From contig JADGHY010000020.1 in NCBI GenBank assembly GCA_019683625.1, positions 1-15,356 on the forward strand: a stretch of DNA of 15,356 nt. Reading direction: 5' to 3'. Made by a program: the position numbers and the translations under genes. Origin of the DNA: Thermoflavifilum sp. Lineage in GTDB: Bacteria; Bacteroidota; Bacteroidia; Chitinophagales; Chitinophagaceae. Positions 1 to 5,964 of this stretch are shown here, in pieces. The first letter of the stretch is position 1. Every line of letters begins with the position of its first letter. A model generated the notes under the pieces. It was given only the letters and a program-made list of their open reading frames with translations. It ran no database searches and was not told the DNA's origin.

Positions 1-3000
1 CGACAAACTTTTCCGCAACGACTGGAGCGACTCCCTGCATCATCCAGTATTTACCGATGTATCGGCACAGGCCGGCATTCATGACGACGGCTATGGCCTT
101 TCGGTAGATATTGCCGATTTTAACAACGATGGCTGGCCCGATATTTATGTGGATAACGACTTTTTATCCAACGACCTGCTCTACATCAACAACCACAACG
201 GCACCTTCACCAATGCGATCAAACAATATTTCCGCCATACGGCACAGTCGGCCATGGGCAGCGACGTGGGCGACGTAAATAACGATGGTTTGCCCGATCT
301 GGTGAGTGTGGACATGGCAGCAGCCGATAACCTGCGGAAGAAGAAAAATATGCCGGCAGAAAATTATTTCAATTACCTGAACATGCTGGCTTATGGTTAT
401 GTGGTGCAATTTGGCCGCAATGTGCTGCAAATCAATCAGGGCCCCACGGTTGGTGAGGGCGATACCATCCACCATCCGGTATTCAGCGATGTGGCTTATC
501 TGGCCGGTGTGGCGGAAACCGACTGGAGCTGGACACCCAGCCTGGCCGATTTCGACAATGATGGCCGCCTGGATCTTATCATCACCAACGGATACCCCAA
601 AGATGTAACCGATCATGATTTCATCACCTATCGCAACATGGCCACCAATCTGGTATCCAAGCAAGATATCCTGAGCCATATTCCCAGCATTAAGGTGCCT
701 AATTACGCTTTTAAAAACATGGGCAACCTGCGGTTTGAAGACGTGACGCGGGCCTGGGGCATGGATATCCCTTCCTTTTCCAATGGGGCCGTGTATGTGG
801 ATTTAGATAACGATGGCGACCTGGATTATGTGGTGAATAATATTAACCAACCGGCTTTTGTGTTTGAAAATACCTTGAACGACAGCCGCCATATCCGGGC
901 CCACTACCTTCGGGTGAAGCTGATTGGTGACTCGCTCAACCGGGATGGGATTGGCACCCTATTGTGGCTGTACACACACCATGGGCAGCTGCAGATGCGC
1001 TATCATCAGCCGGTGCGGGGTTATCTGTCGAGCGTTGACCCCGTGGAGCATTTCGGACTCGATACCGCGCAGGTAGTGGATTCCCTGATTGTACTCTGGC
1101 CCAATGGCATGTACCAGAAATTGACCCACATCCCTGCCGATCAGCTGCTCACGGTAGATATTCGCCAGGCGCATTATCCGCCACTACCTGCATGGGCTGC
1201 CGCTCTTCCCGACCACTCCCTGCAAAAAGATACCCTGGCTTTGCACTACTGGTGGGACCGGCCTGTGGTGGATAAAACAGCATTATTTACCCAGATTACC
1301 TCCCAAAGCCATATCCACTACGTGAATCATGATCCGGACTATGCCGATTTCTGGGTGCAGAAACTCTTGCCGCATAAGCTTTCGCAATATGGCCCCGGAA
1401 TAGCCGTGGGCGATGTGGATGGCAATGGGCTGGAAGACATGGTCTTGGGCAGCTCCACGGGATATACTCCAACGGTATTGTTGCAGGAAAAACCTGGGTA
1501 TTTTGTAGAGCGCGACTTCTTGCAACTGGCCGACCTGCCTCGCCGGCAGGCGGGTCGGTTCGACCGCCAGCGGGAGACGCGCGGGCTTTTGCTGTTTGAT
1601 GCTGATGGAGACGGCAGGCCTGATCTTTACCTGGCTTCGGGCAGCGTGGAGCAGCCTGCCTCGCCGGCAGGCTCTGTCGCCTATGCCGATCAGTTTTACC
1701 ATAACCTGGGCCGGGGAAGATTTGTTCTCGATTCCACAGCCATACCCGTGAACACCACGAGCAAGTCGTGCGTCGTCGGAGCTGATTTTAACCGGGATGG
1801 GAAAATAGACCTGTTCATTGGTGGGCGGGTGGAGCCCGGTGCCTGGCCTAAGCCCGTGTCGAGCATGATCCTGGAAAATGAAAGCACACCCGGGCACCCG
1901 CTCTTCAAGGACGTCACCGCAGCGGTGGCGCCCATGCTTACAAACATCGGCATGGTGAGTGCGGCCATCTGGACGGATTTTAACAACGATGGCTGGCCCG
2001 ATCTGATTTTGGTAGGAGAATGGATGCCTATCACTTTTTTGGAAAATGATCATGGCCATTTTCGCAATATCACGGCCCAAACTGGCGTAGCAGACGAATT
2101 AGGGTGGTGGAACAGCATTGTGGCAGGGGATTTCAATAATGATGGCTTGATGGATTATATCGTGGGTAACCTGGGGGAAAATGCCTACTATCGGGCCAGC
2201 CATAATTATCCCATGCACGTGTATGCGAAAGATTTTGATGGCAATGGTACCTACGATGCCATACCTACCATGTACCTGCCCGATTCCACCGGAGAGAAAA
2301 AAGAATATCCTACCGAAGGGCGTGACGACCTTATCCGGCAGATTCCGGGCCTAAAACGAAAATTCCCCTCCTATCGCGGCTTTGGCCTGGCTACCCTGCA
2401 CGATATCCTTAGCCCTGAACAACTTAGGGGCGCCCTGATCCTGGAAGCCAATCAGTTCCAATCGGTATATCTGGAGAACAAAGGGAATGGCCATTTTATC
2501 ATGCATCCGCTTCCTGTGGCGGCACAGCTGACCCCAGTATATGGCATGGTGACGGGCGATTTCAATGCCGATGGATATCTTGACGTTGCCCTATGTGGCA
2601 ACGATTATGGCCCGGATCCCAACACCGGCCGCTACGATGCCGGCAACGGATTAATCTTACTGGGCGATGGGCGGGGCAATTTCCAACCCACCACAATTTT
2701 ACAAAGCGGCTTTTATGTACCCGGAGATGCCAAAGCCATGGTATGGATTGATCTGGGCAAGGGCCATCCCGGCATTGCCGTGAGCCAAAACAATGGCTCA
2801 CTGCTGCTATTTCAACCTCGAAAAGCACAGCAGCTCATCCCGCTCCTGCCCGATGAATACTGGGCAACTGCCTATTTGAGAAACGGAGCCTCCCGGAAAA
2901 TGGAAGCTTACTGGCAGGGAGCTTTTCTCTCGGCTTCCCCGCATGCTCTGGTGGTGGACAGCACCGTGCAGCGGATAGAAATATGGAACCTAAGCGGCAA

Positions 3001-3028
3001 GAAACGGGAAGTTAAGATAGCATTCTAA
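1..3028 (+). CDS. VCBS/FG-GAP repeat protein with ASPIC/UnbV domain, 5' end outside window
   Basis: The reading frame is open from base 2 with no start, so the gene begins upstream; 1008 codons are present. An ATG at 149 is internal, because the residues before it already contain a typical repeat (DFNNDGWPD, 116-142). About eleven FG-GAP/VCBS calcium-binding loops of the D-x-D/N-x-D-G-xx-D type are visible, for example DVNNDGLPD, DFDNDGRLD, DLDNDGDLD, DADGDGRPD, DFNRDGKID and DFNADGYLD. An ASPIC/UnbV domain lies at about 926-1108, with RDGIG, PVRGYLSSVDP, HFGL and LWPNG. The C-terminus resembles a second, weaker ASPIC-like segment (about 2860-3025). Family members in Bacteroidota are usually around 1100 residues with an N-terminal export signal, so roughly 100 residues including the signal are probably missing. 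Such proteins are predicted beta-propeller surface or periplasmic proteins; the substrate is unknown. Two GC-rich palindromes interrupt the spacing between repeats near 1530-1673. No SusC/SusD partner is in the window. Confidence 0.93.
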   Translation, partial: DKLFRNDWSDSLHHPVFTDVSAQAGIHDDGYGLSVDIADFNNDGWPDIYVDNDFLSNDLLYINNHNGTFTNAIKQYFRHTAQSAMGSDVGDVNNDGLPDLVSVDMAAADNLRKKKNMPAENYFNYLNMLAYGYVVQFGRNVLQINQGPTVGEGDTIHHPVFSDVAYLAGVAETDWSWTPSLADFDNDGRLDLIITNGYPKDVTDHDFITYRNMATNLVSKQDILSHIPSIKVPNYAFKNMGNLRFEDVTRAWGMDIPSFSNGAVYVDLDNDGDLDYVVNNINQPAFVFENTLNDSRHIRAHYLRVKLIGDSLNRDGIGTLLWLYTHHGQLQMRYHQPVRGYLSSVDPVEHFGLDTAQVVDSLIVLWPNGMYQKLTHIPADQLLTVDIRQAHYPPLPAWAAALPDHSLQKDTLALHYWWDRPVVDKTALFTQITSQSHIHYVNHDPDYADFWVQKLLPHKLSQYGPGIAVGDVDGNGLEDMVLGSSTGYTPTVLLQEKPGYFVERDFLQLADLPRRQAGRFDRQRETRGLLLFDADGDGRPDLYLASGSVEQPASPAGSVAYADQFYHNLGRGRFVLDSTAIPVNTTSKSCVVGADFNRDGKIDLFIGGRVEPGAWPKPVSSMILENESTPGHPLFKDVTAAVAPMLTNIGMVSAAIWTDFNNDGWPDLILVGEWMPITFLENDHGHFRNITAQTGVADELGWWNSIVAGDFNNDGLMDYIVGNLGENAYYRASHNYPMHVYAKDFDGNGTYDAIPTMYLPDSTGEKKEYPTEGRDDLIRQIPGLKRKFPSYRGFGLATLHDILSPEQLRGALILEANQFQSVYLENKGNGHFIMHPLPVAAQLTPVYGMVTGDFNADGYLDVALCGNDYGPDPNTGRYDAGNGLILLGDGRGNFQPTTILQSGFYVPGDAKAMVWIDLGKGHPGIAVSQNNGSLLLFQPRKAQQLIPLLPDEYWATAYLRNGASRKMEAYWQGAFLSASPHALVVDSTVQRIEIWNLSGKKREVKIAF
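1530..1565. repeat. GC-rich palindromic repeat, copy 1 (compound hairpin)
   Basis: The core CCTGCC-TCGCC-GGCAGG (1534-1550) is a 6-bp stem with a 5-base loop. It is flanked by CCGACC (1530-1535) and GGTCGG (1553-1558), which can extend the stem across a small bulge. GGTCG-GTT-CGACC (1553-1565) adds a second hairpin. It is translated within the VCBS gene as LPRRQAGRFDRQ. The 13-base centre TGCCTCGCCGGCA (1536-1548) recurs exactly at 1657 and 3481. Confidence 0.7.
1653..1673. repeat. GC-rich palindromic repeat, copy 2 (perfect hairpin)
   Basis: AGCCTGCC and GGCAGGCT form a perfect 8-bp stem around the loop TCGCC. It shares the exact 13-base centre TGCCTCGCCGGCA (1657-1669) with copy 1 but is read in a different codon phase, giving QPASPAGS. 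It lies between two VCBS loops of the same gene. Confidence 0.7.
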
Positions 3029-3048
3029 TTTATTGCCTCAAGTTGCGC

Positions 3049-4206
3049 TCAGGGTAAGATTTTTTGCAGGGTATCTTCCAGAGACGGGCCAATGAGGTTT
3101 TCGGCAATGATTTTCCCCTGAGGATCGAGCAAAAAATTAGCCGGAATAGCTTCCACGTGGTAGGCATCGGCAGCAGCCGAATTCCAACCCTTGAGATCGC
3201 TCACATGGGTCCAATCCAGATGATCATCGTGGATGGCCTTGAGCCAATTTTCCTTCTTGCTATCGAGGGATACGCTGAACACGGTAAAATTTTTATCCTT
3301 GAATTTCTGGAAGGCACTCACCACATAGGGATTTTCTTCCCGGCAGGGTGCACACCAGGATGCCCAGAAATCTACCAGCACATATTTCCCTCGGAAATCG
3401 TGTAGGGAAATTACATGGCCGGCCGTGTCGGGCAGGCTGATATCGGGAGCCTGGGAACCTACTTGCAGAGGAGCTCCTTCTGCCTCGCCGGCAATAAGTT
3501 GATAAGCGGCTACCAGGTCTTTCACCAGCCGGTGGTGAGGAAAGCGGGAAAGCAGGTGGTCGACCACGGATTTAGCCTGGAGCAGTTCATCGCGTGTTTG
3601 CAACATGCTCAGGGCAAAAACAGCGCAGGAAGGGCTTTGGGTGGTATCGGCAAAATGCAGGATATAATTTTCCAGGGCCTGTTGCCGGAGTTGCAGTTGC
3701 TGTGCCTTCGTATTCAGCAGGCTGTCGGGCCATGTGCCCGTTTGCCTGAGGCTATCGTAGGTGCGACTGGCATTGCTGAGCCATTGATTTTCCTGATACA
3801 CATGATGCAGGAAGGCCTGCAGGGTGGATGAAGCCGTTGAACCCGAAAAGCTCACCTGGCTGAGTTGATCATAATCGCCTTTGATGGTGGTATGTCCACC
3901 CGACAATACGAGGAATAGAAGTTGATTGTTGGGGAAACGGAGCCGGTACAGTCCTTCTTCGGGGAGGGTGCCGGTAAAAACGGGCGGTTGAGAGGCACCG
4001 GAAAGGGATAGGGTGTCGATGGTTTTTACCTGGTTGATTTCCAGCGCATCCAGATAAATCGTGCCCTGTGTGGGCAGATGGCTAAGCTGCAGGGTAAGGG
4101 TAAAGGTAGCCGGAGAAGGGTTATGTTGACAGGCAGCGAACAGGAGTAGACTGAACAGCAGCAGGTACTTTCTGTTTTTAACCAGCGGAAAAGCAGGCTT
4201 GTTCAT
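3049..4206 (-). CDS. TlpA-like thioredoxin-family lipoprotein with DUF4369-like N-terminal domain
   Basis: The 385-residue product starts with a lipoprotein signal: charged N-terminus, hydrophobic run, then lipobox FAAC with Cys26. It should therefore be lipid-anchored outside the inner membrane. Residues of about 32-130 are beta-rich and resemble the DUF4369 domain found ahead of thioredoxins in Bacteroidota. About 130-235 is a helical linker. The AhpC/TSA-Redoxin domain runs from about 248 to 385, with the redox motif WCAPC (C285, C288) and a cis-proline motif AIPANF (P355). It probably reduces or isomerises disulfides of exported proteins, or acts in cytochrome c/thiol maintenance; the partner is unknown. 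The ATG at 4206 is chosen because the signal peptide begins right there. The gene is convergent with the VCBS gene, with 20 bases between stop codons and no clear terminator. It may be the last gene of a unit running from the exporter through gatB, but the 246-base gap before it argues for its own promoter. Confidence 0.93.
   Translation of the reverse strand: MNKPAFPLVKNRKYLLLFSLLLFAACQHNPSPATFTLTLQLSHLPTQGTIYLDALEINQVKTIDTLSLSGASQPPVFTGTLPEEGLYRLRFPNNQLLFLVLSGGHTTIKGDYDQLSQVSFSGSTASSTLQAFLHHVYQENQWLSNASRTYDSLRQTGTWPDSLLNTKAQQLQLRQQALENYILHFADTTQSPSCAVFALSMLQTRDELLQAKSVVDHLLSRFPHHRLVKDLVAAYQLIAGEAEGAPLQVGSQAPDISLPDTAGHVISLHDFRGKYVLVDFWASWCAPCREENPYVVSAFQKFKDKNFTVFSVSLDSKKENWLKAIHDDHLDWTHVSDLKGWNSAAADAYHVEAIPANFLLDPQGKIIAENLIGPSLEDTLQKILP
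3481..3493. repeat. Core of the GC-rich palindromic repeat, copy 3
   Basis: An exact copy of the 13-base centre TGCCTCGCCGGCA with only a 4-bp stem; the outer arms seen in copies 1 and 2 are absent. It falls in the minus-strand TlpA-like gene, in the linker just before the thioredoxin domain, translated IAGEA. It may be a degenerate copy or a chance match. Confidence 0.4.
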
Positions 4207-4258
4207 GGATGATCGTTTAGGCGTGCAAGTTATTCATTCATCGCCTTATGCCTCACGT

Positions 4259-4450
4259 TCACCGGTGATTTTTAACATTTACTCCAAGCCGCTTCACGAT
4301 TACCCGAATAATTGATGCATTCCCTAATCCGATTTGTACTTTCACCAAACCCAACTTGCTTCCAAGCGTGGGATAGGTGTATCTTTGAAATGGTTTTTCA
4401 TAGGATATGGTTAACTTACTATGCAGGGAGCTGTTGTCTAACAGTTCCAT
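4259..4450 (-). CDS. Doubtful small ORF after gatB, 63 codons
   Basis: The ATG at 4450 lies two bases after the gatB stop and is preceded by an A-rich stretch, as is common at Bacteroidota start sites. The product (MELLDNSSLH at the start, VNVKNHR at the end) has no signal peptide, helix motif or family I recognise. The stretch is visibly lower in GC than the genes on either side, which fits either a foreign or degenerate small gene or simply intergenic DNA that happens to be open. A competing reading is the plus-strand promoter/hairpin unit in the same place. I lean towards it not being a real gene. Confidence 0.25.
   Translation of the reverse strand: MELLDNSSLHSKLTISYEKPFQRYTYPTLGSKLGLVKVQIGLGNASIIRVIVKRLGVNVKNHR
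4380..4387 (+). promoter_or_regulatory. Candidate plus-strand -7 element (TATCTTTG)
   Basis: Matches the Bacteroidota -7 consensus TAnnTTTG. A CTTG with TTG at 4356-4358, 21 bases upstream, could be a partial -33 box (consensus TTTG). No plus-strand gene follows until recO, so any transcript would be non-coding or antisense to the end of gatB. A single octamer match can occur by chance. Confidence 0.3.
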
Positions 4451-4459
4451 TTTTATTTT
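4393..4459 (+). ncRNA. Possible small RNA between the -7 element and the hairpin
   Basis: This is inferred only from layout: a -7-like octamer at 4380-4387, an expected start about 6-7 bases later, and a terminator-like hairpin with T-tract ending near 4459. The result would be a transcript of about 67 bases whose tail is antisense to the gatB stop region. No known RNA family is recognised, and both borders are estimates. Confidence 0.2.
4427..4459 (+). terminator. Hairpin plus T-rich tail, plus-strand orientation
   Basis: GGAGCTGTT (4427-4435) pairs with AACAGTTCC (4440-4448) around the loop GTCT, giving nine pairs with one G-U wobble in the plus-strand RNA. The stem is followed directly by ATTTTTATTTT. 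That is the layout of an intrinsic terminator on the plus strand. On the minus strand the stem has an A-C mismatch and no following T-run, so it is not a gatB terminator. It could stop antisense read-through from the VCBS gene or end a small RNA. Confidence 0.45.
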
Positions 4460-5916
4460 AGTCTTTCCCGGATGAGTTCATGAATCAGTTGGGGATTAGC
4501 CTTTCCTTGGGTTTTTTTCATTACCTCACCCACAAAAAAGCTGAGCAGTCCTTTTTTCCCGGAGCGATATTGTTTGATTTTATCGGGCATGGCTTGGAGG
4601 GTTTCTTCTACACAGGCTATAAGCTGTTGGGTGTCGGGTTGTGCATGCAGTCCAAGTTGGGTGATCAGTTGGGTGGGAGACAAGGATGTGCCTTCCAAGA
4701 GAGAAGGAAGCAGTTGTTGGGCTGCCGTGGAGAAGCTGATGGTTTTGTTTTCGATGAGTTGGATGAGTTCGGCCAGTTGCCGGGGAGTAAGCTGACCAGC
4801 CGGCTCGGGCAGGTGATGGTTGCTCACGTATGCCCGGATGGGGCCTAATAGCCAATGGGCCACCGGAGCAGCCATGGTTTCAAGGTTTGCCGTCTTGGCC
4901 GCAAGCAGGTGTAAGGTATCGCTAAAAAATTGAACGATTGTAGGGCTTTCTGTGAGTTGCCAGGCTTCGGAGAAACTAAGTCCGAATTGGTGCTGGTAGG
5001 TATCTATGAGTGTTTCCTGGGGCGGGGGTAGTTGTTGGCGAATGGCATCCAGCATCTCGTCGGTAATCACAAAAGGGCTGAGATCGGGTTCGGGGAAATA
5101 GCGATAATCATGGGCCATTTCTTTTTGGCGTTGGGGATAGGTGAGGTTACGTTGTTCATCGTATCCTCTTGTGTGCTGGGTGATAGCGTTTCCTTGCTGG
5201 AGTTCGGCAATTTGCCGGTTGATTTCGTATTCCAAAGCCCGGCGCACGAAGCGCACGGAGTTCAGGTTTTTGATTTCCACCTTGGTACCTAAGGTTGTTT
5301 GTCCCGCCGGCCTGACGGAAACATTCACATCACACCGCAGGCTACCTTCTTCCATGTTGCCATCACTGACGCCCAGATAGCGCACCAGTCTTCTCAACGC
5401 CGTCAGACAGGCTGCTGCTTCCTCGGGGGAATGTAAGTCGGGCTCAGTCACGATTTCCAGCAAAGGAACGCCTGCCCGGTTAAAATCAATCAGTGACTGC
5501 TGATGCTGGTGCAATAATTTTCCGGCATCTTCTTCCAGATGCATATGGTGAATACGGACCTGCCTGCGAATGGAATGGGTATGTTCCTGCAGGTAGAAAG
5601 TTAAATACCCGCCTGTACAGATAGGCGTATGGTGCTGGGTAATCTGATAGCCCTTGGGCAGGTCTGGATAGAAATAATTTTTCCGGTCAAAGTAATTCAC
5701 CCGGGTGATCTGGGATTGGCAGGCGAGGCCCAGTTTGATGGCCTGTTCGATAGCCTTGCGGTTGAGGCGAGGGAGCGTGCCGGGATGAGCCAAACTGATG
5801 GCATGGATATGGGTATTTGGTTCAGCTGTGAAATGTGCAGGGTCGGCGCTAAACAATTTACTGGCGGTGAGGAGCTGCACATGCAGTTCCAGTCCAATCA
5901 CGGCTTCCCACTCCAT
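4453..5916 (-). CDS. gatB: Aspartyl/glutamyl-tRNA(Asn/Gln) amidotransferase subunit B
   Basis: GatB binds the misacylated Glu-tRNA(Gln) or Asp-tRNA(Asn) and its cradle domain carries out the ATP-dependent activation, using ammonia delivered from GatA in the GatCAB complex. The 487-residue length is normal. Visible family landmarks are EAVIGLELHVQL (residues 4-15), the signature FDRKNYFYPDLPKGYQ (76-91), HLEEDAGK (126-133), DFNRAGVPLLEIVTEPD (144-160), NMEEGSLRCDVN (187-198), KVEIKNLNS (212-220) and YRYFPEPDL (271-279). The C-terminal GatB/YqeY helical domain closes with VGEVMKKTQGKANP. The cysteines of zinc-binding GatB variants are absent from the 24-50 region. The ATG at 5916 places the conserved IGLE motif at the usual distance from the start. 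It lies 48 bases downstream of the exporter and has its own -7-like element in that gap. gatA and gatC are not in the window. Confidence 0.98.
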   Translation of the reverse strand: MEWEAVIGLELHVQLLTASKLFSADPAHFTAEPNTHIHAISLAHPGTLPRLNRKAIEQAIKLGLACQSQITRVNYFDRKNYFYPDLPKGYQITQHHTPICTGGYLTFYLQEHTHSIRRQVRIHHMHLEEDAGKLLHQHQQSLIDFNRAGVPLLEIVTEPDLHSPEEAAACLTALRRLVRYLGVSDGNMEEGSLRCDVNVSVRPAGQTTLGTKVEIKNLNSVRFVRRALEYEINRQIAELQQGNAITQHTRGYDEQRNLTYPQRQKEMAHDYRYFPEPDLSPFVITDEMLDAIRQQLPPPQETLIDTYQHQFGLSFSEAWQLTESPTIVQFFSDTLHLLAAKTANLETMAAPVAHWLLGPIRAYVSNHHLPEPAGQLTPRQLAELIQLIENKTISFSTAAQQLLPSLLEGTSLSPTQLITQLGLHAQPDTQQLIACVEETLQAMPDKIKQYRSGKKGLLSFFVGEVMKKTQGKANPQLIHELIRERLK

Positions 5917-5935
5917 CGAAACGAAGGTTTAGGGA

Positions 5936-5943
5936 CAAAAGTA
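5936..5943 (-). promoter_or_regulatory. Candidate -7 element for gatB (TACTTTTG on minus strand)
   Basis: A perfect match to TAnnTTTG in the 48-base gap between the exporter and gatB, ending 19 bases before the gatB ATG. It is the same octamer as the one ahead of recO. No good TTTG -33 box is seen upstream, where the sequence is exporter coding DNA. It suggests that gatB can be transcribed independently with a very short leader. Confidence 0.45.
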
Positions 5944-5964
5944 AGAAAACTCCGCCGGGGCGAT

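Noticed and set aside
1283..2080. 265-codon minus-strand frame opposite the VCBS gene
   Set aside because: Antisense to clear VCBS loops; the product lacks any recognisable motif and has the composition of reversed coding sequence.
3029..3060. Possible bidirectional terminator between the VCBS gene and the TlpA-like gene
   Set aside because: Only three base pairs (CCT/AGG) can form around the available loop before mismatches; the T-run at 3059-3065 is not preceded by a stable stem.
4226..4233. TAACTTGC as a -7 box for the TlpA-like gene
   Set aside because: It differs from TAnnTTTG at two key positions, so I could not support it as a promoter.
4427..4448. The hairpin as a gatB (minus-strand) terminator
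   Set aside because: In the minus-strand RNA the stem has an A-C mismatch and is followed by mixed sequence, with no T-run; only the plus-strand orientation fits.
5700..5730. Another copy of the GC-rich palindrome within gatB (GGCAGGCGAGG)
   Set aside because: It shares only part of the core and has no paired arm; it encodes the ordinary GatB stretch LGLACQSQ.
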